From NCBI GenBank assembly GCA_020426085.1, contig JAGQQP010000068.1, positions 1 through 11,576 on the forward strand: a DNA stretch of 11,576 bases, read 5' to 3'. This DNA is from Planctomycetaceae bacterium. GTDB lineage: Bacteria; Planctomycetota; Planctomycetia; Planctomycetales; Planctomycetaceae. Each line of letters begins with the position of its first letter. Positions within the stretch are counted from its first letter, which is position 1. The position numbers and the translations under genes are program-made. Positions 1-5,397 of the stretch are shown one piece after another. The notes under the pieces are model-generated. The model was given only the letters and a program-made list of their open reading frames with translations. It was not told where the DNA came from and ran no database searches.

Positions 1-139
1 GAAAAAAGTATCACAATACCCCATGGCGTTTCTGGCTTCAGTCTATAAGACTTTCAGTTTCAGCCAGGACCAGGAAGAACAGGAACTGCTCGACGAATAC
101 AAAAAACGATCTGATTTGCAGGGGGAGCACTATGAATAA
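1..139 (+). CDS. C-terminal fragment of an upstream gene, unidentified (RDD family only by gene order)
   Basis: The reading frame is open from base 2 and ends at a TAA at 137-139, giving the last 45 residues of a protein whose start is outside the window. The tail is hydrophilic and charged (QDQEEQELLDEYKKRSDLQ), with one short moderately hydrophobic stretch (MAFLASVY). It looks like a cytoplasmic C-terminal tail. Its stop overlaps the start of the SpoIIM-family gene by 8 bp, so it is most likely the preceding member of the same operon. Nothing in these residues identifies a family. RDD-family membrane proteins often precede SpoIIM/DUF4129/DUF4350 genes, so RDD is a reasonable guess, but it rests on context alone. 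Confidence 0.6.
   Translation, partial: KKVSQYPMAFLASVYKTFSFSQDQEEQELLDEYKKRSDLQGEHYE
121..127 (+). promoter_or_regulatory. Shine-Dalgarno sequence of the SpoIIM-family gene
   Basis: GGGGGAG lies 4 nt before the ATG at 132 and inside the last codons of the upstream gene. It supports the ATG at 132 as the start and suggests translation coupled to the overlapping upstream gene. Confidence 0.6.
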
Positions 140-1220
140 GCATAAATTTATTCAAAAACGCCGCCCCCAATGGAAAAAATTTGAACTGTTTCTCAGAGAA
201 GCATCCAGCAGATCGCTATCCAAGTTGCCCGCAGATAAGATTTCCACTTTCTCCCAATTGCTGCGTGAAATTTCACACGATCTGGCAACCATCCGCTCGC
301 GTGGCTGGGGGCATGAACTGACTTCCTATCTGAATGATCTGGTGGCTCGCGGGCATAATCTGTTTTACAGTGCTCCACCAACTAATTTTGCCAGGGTTTA
401 TCGATACCTTGCAGTCGATTTCCCACGATTATTTCGAGCCAATATTGGTTACTTTCTGATTGCCTGCCTGTTGTTTTTCCTGCCAATGGGAGTCAGCTGG
501 TGTGTTGTTCAAAACAACCCCGAACTGGCATCGCGTGTCATTCCCGAAGAGTACCTGGCTCAATTTGATCAGATGTATGGAGAGGAGGGCGGTCTTAATT
601 CTGATTCAGAAAACATGACTGAGAACGATAAGGATTCGGAAGAATCAGAAGATTCTGAAATCGGTACGTTTGGCGATCAGCGTGCAGCCATGGCTGGTTT
701 TTATATCAATCATAATGTCGGCATTGCACTGAAATGCTTTGCTTTAGGCGTCCTGCTGGGTATCGGCACAGTCTACACCCTGTTGTTTAACGGAATATTC
801 CTGGGAGCCGTTTCGGGTTATATTATCAGCCAGGGCAACGGAGACCGTTTTTTAAGTTTTGTCATTTCTCATGGTTCATTTGAATTAACGGCAATTGCTG
901 TTGCCGGAGGCGCAGGTTTGATGCTGGGAAATGCAATCATACATCCCGGACAACGTACCCGTTTTCAGTCGCTTCAGGTGCGAGGCCTGGAGGCAGTTCA
1001 AATCGCAGGAGGAGCCGCCGCCATGCTGGTCGTCGCGGCCATGATTGAAGCATTCTGGTCTCCTGCAGATATTCCGAATGTAGTGAAATATTCTGTTGGC
1101 AGTGGACTCTGGCTGATCGTGTTTCTATATCTCACTTTCGCCGGACTACAGACAGACAGCCGTCTCCAGACACATCACAGTTCAAGTCACTCACCACAGC
1201 AGGGAGATCAGCAGCGATGA
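132..1220 (+). CDS. SpoIIM (stage II sporulation protein M, DUF95) family membrane protein
   Basis: This is a polytopic inner-membrane protein of 362 residues. Residues 1-104 form a basic, presumably cytoplasmic N-domain. TM1 is about 105-126, followed by a loop at 127-190 with a strongly acidic low-complexity stretch at 151-177 (rich in D, E, S and N). The family core then begins: NHNVGIAL near 193-200, GIGTVYTLLFNG near 210-221, FLGAVSGY, ISHGSFELTAIA near 245-256, GLMLGNA, and IEAFWSP near 305-311. Helices fall near 196-216, 219-233, 252-271, 288-306 and 322-340. The N-x-N, GT, NG and HGxxEL positions are the usual DUF95 signature. In Bacillus, SpoIIM bridges SpoIID and SpoIIP in a peptidoglycan-degrading complex; in non-sporulating bacteria the family is an envelope protein of unknown role, often near MoxR genes. 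The start is supported by a good ribosome-binding site, and the stop overlaps the next gene as ATGA. The acidic loop looks like an insertion relative to the family core. Confidence 0.88.
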   Translation: MNKHKFIQKRRPQWKKFELFLREASSRSLSKLPADKISTFSQLLREISHDLATIRSRGWGHELTSYLNDLVARGHNLFYSAPPTNFARVYRYLAVDFPRLFRANIGYFLIACLLFFLPMGVSWCVVQNNPELASRVIPEEYLAQFDQMYGEEGGLNSDSENMTENDKDSEESEDSEIGTFGDQRAAMAGFYINHNVGIALKCFALGVLLGIGTVYTLLFNGIFLGAVSGYIISQGNGDRFLSFVISHGSFELTAIAVAGGAGLMLGNAIIHPGQRTRFQSLQVRGLEAVQIAGGAAAMLVVAAMIEAFWSPADIPNVVKYSVGSGLWLIVFLYLTFAGLQTDSRLQTHHSSSHSPQQGDQQR

Positions 1221-2137
1221 GATTTCATCGGATGAATGTGGCACTGGTCCCCAGAAATGCTTTGAACTGCCTGGACCTGGCAATACGCTTTTATGGCCGT
1301 TTCCTGGTTCCCATCCTCAAGTTGTGGGCTGTCTTTGCCTTACCCGCCTGCCTGCTGGTGTATCTGCTCTGTTATTATTTCCTGATCGAAATGAAAACAG
1401 CAGTAACGGTCGCTTATTTTGCTTCCAGTCCACTGGGTGTCCTGCTCACCTGGAATTCTGCCTTATTCAGTTTTGGAGAAACTCCGGGAATCGGAAGTTT
1501 GAGACGGCAGTTTCAGCCTCGCATGATTCCACTTATGTTGCGCTGTCTGTTCGATCGGGTATTGCTCTTTATCGGTCCGGCATTAGTGTTCTATACCGAT
1601 TCCTTTTTGACAATTATGCTGGGAATCCTCTATCTGTTTTTTCCAGGCATCTGGCTGGCATTACGAAACGGGTTTCGCGTAGAACATGCTGCGTTGAAAC
1701 AGATCGGAATTGCCGGGCAGGAAGAAAACTCGCATGATCACCGCACTAAAGATCTGATCTCTACACATTTCAGTACATTATGCTGGCGGGGAGCCTGGAC
1801 TTTATTCTTCTGTTATATCCTGACTTGTGTGCTGTTCATCACTTTCGATTACCTGTGTTCTACCTTACTGGATATTAACATCCTGATCGGACAAATGCCT
1901 TACGCATTCGATCCGGATAATATTGGTGATCCCATCTCTAATGCTCTGCTGTTATTGAGTACCGATCCCAGAGTACTGACTGTCTTTACCGGCTTCATCC
2001 TGCTGATTTACCCTATTGGGAGACTCGCCTGGTTTTTCACTTATCTTGATCTACGCGTTCGCTACGACTGCTGGGATATGGAACTGCGAATGGCCGAAGT
2101 TTCACAGCGGCTCACCAGAAAAGAGGTGGCGTTATGA
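1217..2137 (+). CDS. Unrecognised polytopic membrane protein between SpoIIM and DUF4129
   Basis: This 306-residue protein is not one I recognise. It is hydrophobic, with likely membrane segments near 30-56, 63-83, 115-129, 131-149, 191-214 and 254-276. Hydrophilic loops lie at 88-113 and 150-190, the latter charged (VEHAALKQIGIAGQEENSHD). After the last helix comes a basic amphipathic tail with FTYLDLRVRYDCWDMELRM near 273-292. This D-x-R-x-R-x-x-x-W-D-x-E-L pattern also ends several bacterial multi-pass membrane proteins encoded next to DUF4129 genes, so I take it as a family-like feature. The ATG at 1217 overlaps the previous stop as ATGA, with a GGGAG about 10 nt upstream at 1202-1206; an in-frame ATG at 1232 is a less likely alternative. 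The 3' end overlaps the DUF4129 gene by 4 bp. Its position suggests it is a structural partner of the SpoIIM and DUF4129 proteins in the membrane. Confidence 0.85.
   Translation: MRFHRMNVALVPRNALNCLDLAIRFYGRFLVPILKLWAVFALPACLLVYLLCYYFLIEMKTAVTVAYFASSPLGVLLTWNSALFSFGETPGIGSLRRQFQPRMIPLMLRCLFDRVLLFIGPALVFYTDSFLTIMLGILYLFFPGIWLALRNGFRVEHAALKQIGIAGQEENSHDHRTKDLISTHFSTLCWRGAWTLFFCYILTCVLFITFDYLCSTLLDINILIGQMPYAFDPDNIGDPISNALLLLSTDPRVLTVFTGFILLIYPIGRLAWFFTYLDLRVRYDCWDMELRMAEVSQRLTRKEVAL
2121..2129 (+). promoter_or_regulatory. Strong Shine-Dalgarno sequence of the DUF4129 gene
   Basis: AAGAGGTGG lies 4-5 nt upstream of the ATG at 2134, inside the end of the preceding gene. It is the best ribosome-binding site in the operon and fixes the start of the DUF4129 gene. 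Confidence 0.65.
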
Positions 2138-2928
2138 ACGGTCTCTCGAAATCGATCCGCAACATACCTCAGTTTCTAGTACTGACTTTTGTCTGCCTGT
2201 CGGGGAATTTGACGCCTGCATTTTCTCAGCCTCCTGAGGAGACATCGCTTGATACTTCGTCTCCAGATCAGGTCATGTTGAAACAGGATATGAAAGAAAT
2301 ACTCAGCCGGACTGAGTTTCGCCACCTGACAAGGGAACGCGATATAACGAATGACGCCCCTTTTGAACTGAATGAGCTTTTTAAACAAGAAGCTGAGAAA
2401 GAGGAAAGAAAGCGTTCCGGTCCCGTCTTCGGTCCATTTCTTGGAAATGTGCTGCAGTTTCTGGCCTACCTCAGTGTCGTTGCCACTTGTTGTCTGATTC
2501 TATATCTGCTGGTTCGTTCTCTGATGGGACTGGAGCTGAAAAAGAAAGCAGCCACAACGACAGCCAATCCGGAACTGCAGGGCACTCTCACTCTGGATGA
2601 ATTTATCTCCCCCGCTGAACGGGAATCCTCAATCTACCTGCAACGTGCGAAAGCATTGGCACAGGAGGGGGATTATCATAACGCCATTATTCAACTGCTG
2701 TATGGCTCAATGAGCTACATTGAGCGGTCGGGCTGGATCCGGTTTCGAAAGGGTTTGACATACCGGGATTATATCCGGGCAGCCCGGCCACACGGGTTAC
2801 CCGGCGATTCGTTGCGACAGATGATCCGTACCTACGAACCTTTGGGGTTTGGTCGACGTGAAGCCACCCGCGAACACTTTGAAAGTACATTGAAACATTA
2901 TGAATCAGCCTTCCAGAAACAAGCGTGA
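2134..2928 (+). CDS. DUF4129 domain-containing envelope protein
   Basis: This 264-residue protein starts with a signal peptide: basic KSIRN, a hydrophobic core at about 12-29, and a probable cleavage after AFS at residue 31. An extracytoplasmic region follows (32-104), with MKEILSRTEFRHL near 53-65, a pattern usual in planctomycete DUF4129 proteins. A single membrane helix is near 108-130. The cytoplasmic C-terminal half (about 160-260) is the DUF4129 domain: YLQRAKALAQEGDYHNAIIQLLYGSMSYIERSG, then a T-Y-R-D-Y-I motif near 209-214, and a closing YEPLGFG...F segment. The first part resembles a TPR helix pair, consistent with protein-protein contact. DUF4129 genes are commonly found with MoxR, DUF58 and transglutaminase-like genes; no enzymatic activity is known for the domain. 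Start and stop overlap the neighbours by 4 and 29 bp, indicating translational coupling. Confidence 0.88.
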   Translation: MNGLSKSIRNIPQFLVLTFVCLSGNLTPAFSQPPEETSLDTSSPDQVMLKQDMKEILSRTEFRHLTRERDITNDAPFELNELFKQEAEKEERKRSGPVFGPFLGNVLQFLAYLSVVATCCLILYLLVRSLMGLELKKKAATTTANPELQGTLTLDEFISPAERESSIYLQRAKALAQEGDYHNAIIQLLYGSMSYIERSGWIRFRKGLTYRDYIRAARPHGLPGDSLRQMIRTYEPLGFGRREATREHFESTLKHYESAFQKQA

Positions 2929-4171
2929 GCGAAGAAACGCCGGCTGGATCTGGCTGCTCTTTCTCTGTCTGCTCATACCCCTGCATCTCTGGTTTCCAGA
3001 ACTGGGAACGGGTGCGCTCGACGATTCTTACAGTGCGTCAGCCAGCGGTAAAAAAGCGTTTTTTCTGTTACTCGAACTGGAATCCTACAACACGGAACGC
3101 AACCGTGTTCCGATCTCTGTCTTTCTACAATCATTGGATTATGATGAAACTCTCTGTCTTCTGGGACCCGCCCGCTATCCGAGTCCGCAGGAATGGTCAG
3201 CAATCCTGGCATGGGTCGAAGAGGGGGGACACCTGGTAATCACAGCAAACCAGGCACATCCGGAGTTCGAAATCGAAGCATTGAATCTCAGTACCAGGTA
3301 CCTCGATGAAACAGAACGGGAAAATCTACCGGTTGTGAAATCGGAAAAAAAAGGCAAAAAAGAAAGTAAGGACAAAAAAGACGAACTTGATTCTTCCGAT
3401 CTGCTTGCCCTTCTGGAAGATGAACACAGCCTGCTGGATGGACAGGCTACGACTAAATTCCCGGATGCCCCCTCAATCATCTGGCAGACGAATGCCCGGG
3501 TGATTTCCGAATCAGGTGAAGAACTCATTGCCGTAGGTGAAACACAACAGGCAGTCCGACAAAAGTTTGGACAGGGTGAGATCGTCGTCGCAGCTTCCTC
3601 TAAAATCTTTTCTAACCAGTCGATGATCGACGGCGGTAGCGTCCCCGCGTTTCGACTGATTGAATCGGCGGGTGCGCCTGACTTTTTTGTTGTCGATGAA
3701 TCATTAAACGCATCGGGTACTTCGAAAGTAGTCGCGTTACTGATCGACCCCACCTTTCGACCGTTGACAATTCAATTGCTGATTACATTACTGATCTTCG
3801 GCTGGTGGCGTAGCATGCGTTTTGGCCCGATCCTCTCTTCACATATCCTGCCACGACACAACATTGTCTCTCACACAGATAATGTCGGCAACTTACATTA
3901 TAAACATGGAAATGGTCGCGCCCTGCTGTACTCATACCTCAAACAGCTGTTTACTGAACTCCACCTCAGACGGTTTCGTGGAAAAGAGCATCGCGTGATC
4001 GATCCGATTGCGCGGCGGATGAAATCGAATCCAGAAGAAATCACAGCCTTTCTGAAACAGGCTTCTGAACTCGCGAAATCCAAAAAAATCAAACGGCATC
4101 AGATGGGTGACCTGATTCGCAGACTGGCGGAAATCCGACAGGCTGCCCGGCATGGGAAACAACAGGGATAA
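2900..4171 (+). CDS. DUF4350 domain-containing membrane protein
   Basis: This 423-residue protein has a basic cytoplasmic N-terminus, TM1 near 14-32, and an extracytoplasmic DUF4350 domain from about 40 to 260. Recognisable parts are SASGKKAFFLLLEL near 46-60, LLGPARYPSPQEWSAILAWVEEGGHLVITA near 87-116, and FGQGEIVVAAS near 223-233. The fold is related to glutamine-amidotransferase-like Rossmann domains, but no catalytic Cys-His pair is obvious, so a binding role is likelier. TM2 is near 288-304, followed by a basic cytoplasmic tail (GPILSSHILPRHN..., then a helical K/R-rich end). A Lys/Glu-rich low-complexity insertion at 147-163 is encoded by several A-runs, one of eight bases at 3345-3352. 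The start at 2900 lies 29 bp inside the DUF4129 gene without a clear ribosome-binding site, so reinitiation or coupling is likely. No other in-frame ATG exists before TM1. Confidence 0.85.
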   Translation: MNQPSRNKRERRNAGWIWLLFLCLLIPLHLWFPELGTGALDDSYSASASGKKAFFLLLELESYNTERNRVPISVFLQSLDYDETLCLLGPARYPSPQEWSAILAWVEEGGHLVITANQAHPEFEIEALNLSTRYLDETERENLPVVKSEKKGKKESKDKKDELDSSDLLALLEDEHSLLDGQATTKFPDAPSIIWQTNARVISESGEELIAVGETQQAVRQKFGQGEIVVAASSKIFSNQSMIDGGSVPAFRLIESAGAPDFFVVDESLNASGTSKVVALLIDPTFRPLTIQLLITLLIFGWWRSMRFGPILSSHILPRHNIVSHTDNVGNLHYKHGNGRALLYSYLKQLFTELHLRRFRGKEHRVIDPIARRMKSNPEEITAFLKQASELAKSKKIKRHQMGDLIRRLAEIRQAARHGKQQG

Positions 4172-4197
4172 TCCGAATTTCCCCGGCGCGAGTCTGG

Positions 4198-4226
4198 TTT
4201 ATCTCAATCGAAAGACAGGCTATAAT
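4198..4226 (+). promoter_or_regulatory. Predicted sigma-70-type promoter of the Rieske gene
   Basis: A perfect TATAAT sits at 4221-4226 in the gap after the DUF4350 gene. A weak -35 candidate (TTTATC, 4198-4203, three of six matches to TTGACA) lies 17 bp upstream. Transcription would begin near 4233, just after the TTG at 4229 and about 41 nt before the ATG at 4274. This favours the ATG as the Rieske start and suggests that gene is transcribed independently of the upstream operon. Planctomycete promoters are poorly defined, so this is a consensus match only. Confidence 0.45.
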
Positions 4227-4233
4227 CTTTGCA

Positions 4234-4258
4234 CGGACAGACTCAGGAAACCTGTCCG
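4234..4258 (+). other. Hairpin in the presumed 5' leader of the Rieske gene
   Basis: CGGACAG (4234-4240) and CTGTCCG (4252-4258) form a perfect 7-bp stem with an 11-nt loop. An overlapping alternative stem, CAGG-AAA-CCTG (4244-4254), is mutually exclusive with it. The stem would begin at or next to the predicted transcription start and end 15 nt before the ATG. No T-run follows, so it is not a classical terminator. It could be a 5'-end stabiliser or a translation-modulating element, or chance. Confidence 0.4.
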
Positions 4259-4273
4259 ATTGCTTCTAACCAG

Positions 4274-4645
4274 ATGCCTCAGAAAGAACGTTTTGTGACC
4301 ACTTATCATACGATTGCAAAAGTCGGTACGATCCCCGAAGGAGAAGGTCGGGCTTTTCATGTGGAAGGACTGATGATTGCCGTCTTCCTCAAAGAGGGGC
4401 AATACACGGCTATCAATGATTTCTGCCCGCACCAGGGTGCGCCGCTCTCAACCGGCTATGTGGATGAAGGAGGAGCTGTAACCTGCCCGTGGCATGCCTG
4501 GCGTTTCTGTATCAAAGAGGGAACCTGGCTGGATAATCCCAAATCCAAACTGCAGGTCCCCGTCTATCCGGTGCGGATTGAAGGTGATGAAATACAGGTT
4601 GGTCTCGATCTGGAGAAAGACGAAAGTTCAAAGTCTTCAAAGTGA
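4274..4645 (+). CDS. Stand-alone Rieske [2Fe-2S] ferredoxin
   Basis: This 123-residue protein is almost entirely one Rieske domain. The cluster ligands are C51-P-H53 (DFCPHQGA) and C71-P-W-H74 (TCPWHAW), spaced C-x-H-x17-C-x2-H. The extra cysteines that form the disulphide in high-potential cytochrome bc1 Rieske proteins are absent (A56 and W73 instead), so this is the low-potential ferredoxin or NirD-like type. It has no signal peptide and is probably a cytoplasmic electron carrier. Its redox partner cannot be named: no dioxygenase or nitrite reductase large subunit is adjacent. The ATG at 4274 is chosen because the domain starts about ten residues later and the predicted transcription start lies at about 4233; a TTG at 4229 would add 15 residues. 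No clear Shine-Dalgarno precedes the ATG. The C-terminus is a short Ser/Lys tail, and the 3' end overlaps the convergent hydrolase gene by 9 bp. Confidence 0.87.
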   Translation: MPQKERFVTTYHTIAKVGTIPEGEGRAFHVEGLMIAVFLKEGQYTAINDFCPHQGAPLSTGYVDEGGAVTCPWHAWRFCIKEGTWLDNPKSKLQVPVYPVRIEGDEIQVGLDLEKDESSKSSK

Positions 4646-5320
4646 GCAGGATTCACCCGGCTGCAGAACCACAGGTTCTGCGGAAGTCTGTTCCTGAATC
4701 TGACTGGCCCAGGTGGAGACATCCTGTTCGATGAGTGGCCAGGTATTAAAATGCATGGGCATCACTCTCTTGGGTTGAATCAGTTTTGTTGCCTTCACTG
4801 AATCTGCCGGTCCCATGGTAAAATTGTCACCGATCGGCAGTATTGCCAGATCAATGCCTTCCTCACCAATCAGTTTCATATCATAAAACAAACCGGTATC
4901 CGCAGCGAAGTAAATGGTTCCGCCATCCAGTTTCAGCAGGATCCCACACGGGCTTCCCCCGTTACTTCCATCCGGCAGCATGGAACCATGATGGGCTATT
5001 GTCAGTTTGACCGTCCCAAAGTCGTATTGGTGCGCGCCGCCAATATGCTGGGGGTGCACATTTTCAACCCCCTGCTTTCCCATCCAGTCGATAATCTCGA
5101 AGTTGGCAATCACCAGTGCTCCGGTCCGCTTGGCGATGTCAACGGTATCACCAACATGATCTCCGTGCCCGTGACTCACAATGATGGCATCGGCTTCAGC
5201 AGAAGCAGCATCCAGGGTGGCAGAAGGATTCCCTGTGAAAAAGGGGTCCAGCAGGATGGTTTTACCGGCGGTTTCAATCTGAAAAGTCGAATGCCCCAGC
5301 CAGGTGATGTTTGTTGCCAT
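4637..5320 (-). CDS. UPF0173-type metal-dependent hydrolase (metallo-beta-lactamase fold)
   Basis: This 227-residue protein matches the usual UPF0173 length and motif order: LGHSTF near 8-13, LLDPFFTGNP near 23-32, the metal-binding SHGHGDHVGD at 49-58 (H50, H52, D54, H55), AHHGS at 109-113, FAADTG at 138-143 (D141), LPIGDNFTMGP at 161-171 and MPMHFNTWP at 187-195 (H190). These residues can build a two-metal site. The family belongs to the UlaG-like branch of the metallo-beta-lactamase superfamily; substrates are mostly unknown, so only a general hydrolase call is justified. There is no signal peptide, so it is likely cytoplasmic. The ATG at 5320 is preceded by AGAGG five nt upstream. It lies on the same strand as the giant gene, 73 bp downstream of that gene's stop, and could be read from its own promoter or by read-through. 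The C-terminal codons carry a perfect hairpin (4661-4683). Confidence 0.9.
   Translation of the reverse strand: MATNITWLGHSTFQIETAGKTILLDPFFTGNPSATLDAASAEADAIIVSHGHGDHVGDTVDIAKRTGALVIANFEIIDWMGKQGVENVHPQHIGGAHQYDFGTVKLTIAHHGSMLPDGSNGGSPCGILLKLDGGTIYFAADTGLFYDMKLIGEEGIDLAILPIGDNFTMGPADSVKATKLIQPKRVMPMHFNTWPLIEQDVSTWASQIQEQTSAEPVVLQPGESCSL
4661..4683 (+). terminator. Perfect stem-loop just past the Rieske stop codon
   Basis: GCAGAACC (4663-4670), loop ACA, GGTTCTGC (4674-4681) form an 8-bp perfect stem with a 3-nt loop, extendable by a G-U and a C-G pair to 4661-4683. It begins 15 nt after the Rieske TGA and lies wholly within the last codons of the convergent hydrolase gene. No U-tract follows in either direction, so it is not a textbook intrinsic terminator. 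It may end or protect the Rieske mRNA 3' end. Confidence 0.4.
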
Positions 5321-5325
5321 GATTG

Positions 5326-5330
5326 CCTCT
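5326..5330 (-). promoter_or_regulatory. Shine-Dalgarno sequence of the hydrolase gene
   Basis: On the minus strand AGAGG precedes the ATG at 5320 by 5 nt. It supports this start codon. Confidence 0.55.
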
Positions 5331-5367
5331 GAGATTAGAGTTGAACGAAGTTAGTTTGCCTGACAGC

Positions 5368-5397
5368 AAGATACAACAGATCAACAATCAATTTCAA
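5368..5397 (-). promoter_or_regulatory. Possible promoter of the hydrolase gene
   Basis: Reading the minus strand, TTGAAA (5397-5392, five of six matches to a -35 box) is followed after 18 bp by TATCTT (5373-5368, four of six matches to a -10 box). The -35 overlaps the stop codon of the giant gene. It would give a leader of about 40 nt before the ATG at 5320. No terminator-like hairpin is visible in the 73-bp gap, so read-through from the giant gene remains possible. Confidence 0.3.

Noticed and set aside
132..1220. Evidence for sporulation from the SpoIIM homologue
   Set aside because: DUF95 proteins are widespread in bacteria that do not form spores, and no other sporulation gene is present.
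1324..1737. A 137-codon frame on the plus strand inside the 306-residue membrane protein gene
   Set aside because: Its composition is that of a shifted frame, with no domain and no start signal. The overlapping frame has clear membrane helices and coupled ends.
3175..3753. A 192-codon open frame on the minus strand opposite the DUF4350 gene
   Set aside because: It is rich in Ser, Phe and Arg because it mirrors Glu/Lys-rich codons of the real gene. It has no recognisable motif and no ribosome-binding site that I can see.
4229..4273. TTG at 4229 as start of the Rieske protein
   Set aside because: The predicted transcription start falls just after it, the extra 15 residues lie in a hairpin region, and the Rieske domain does not need them.
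4988..5332. A 114-codon open frame on the plus strand opposite the hydrolase gene
   Set aside because: The hydrolase on the other strand has complete family motifs; this frame has none.
5321..5393. Intrinsic terminator after the giant gene
   Set aside because: Only a 4-bp stem (TTGC/GCAA) is present and no T-run follows it.
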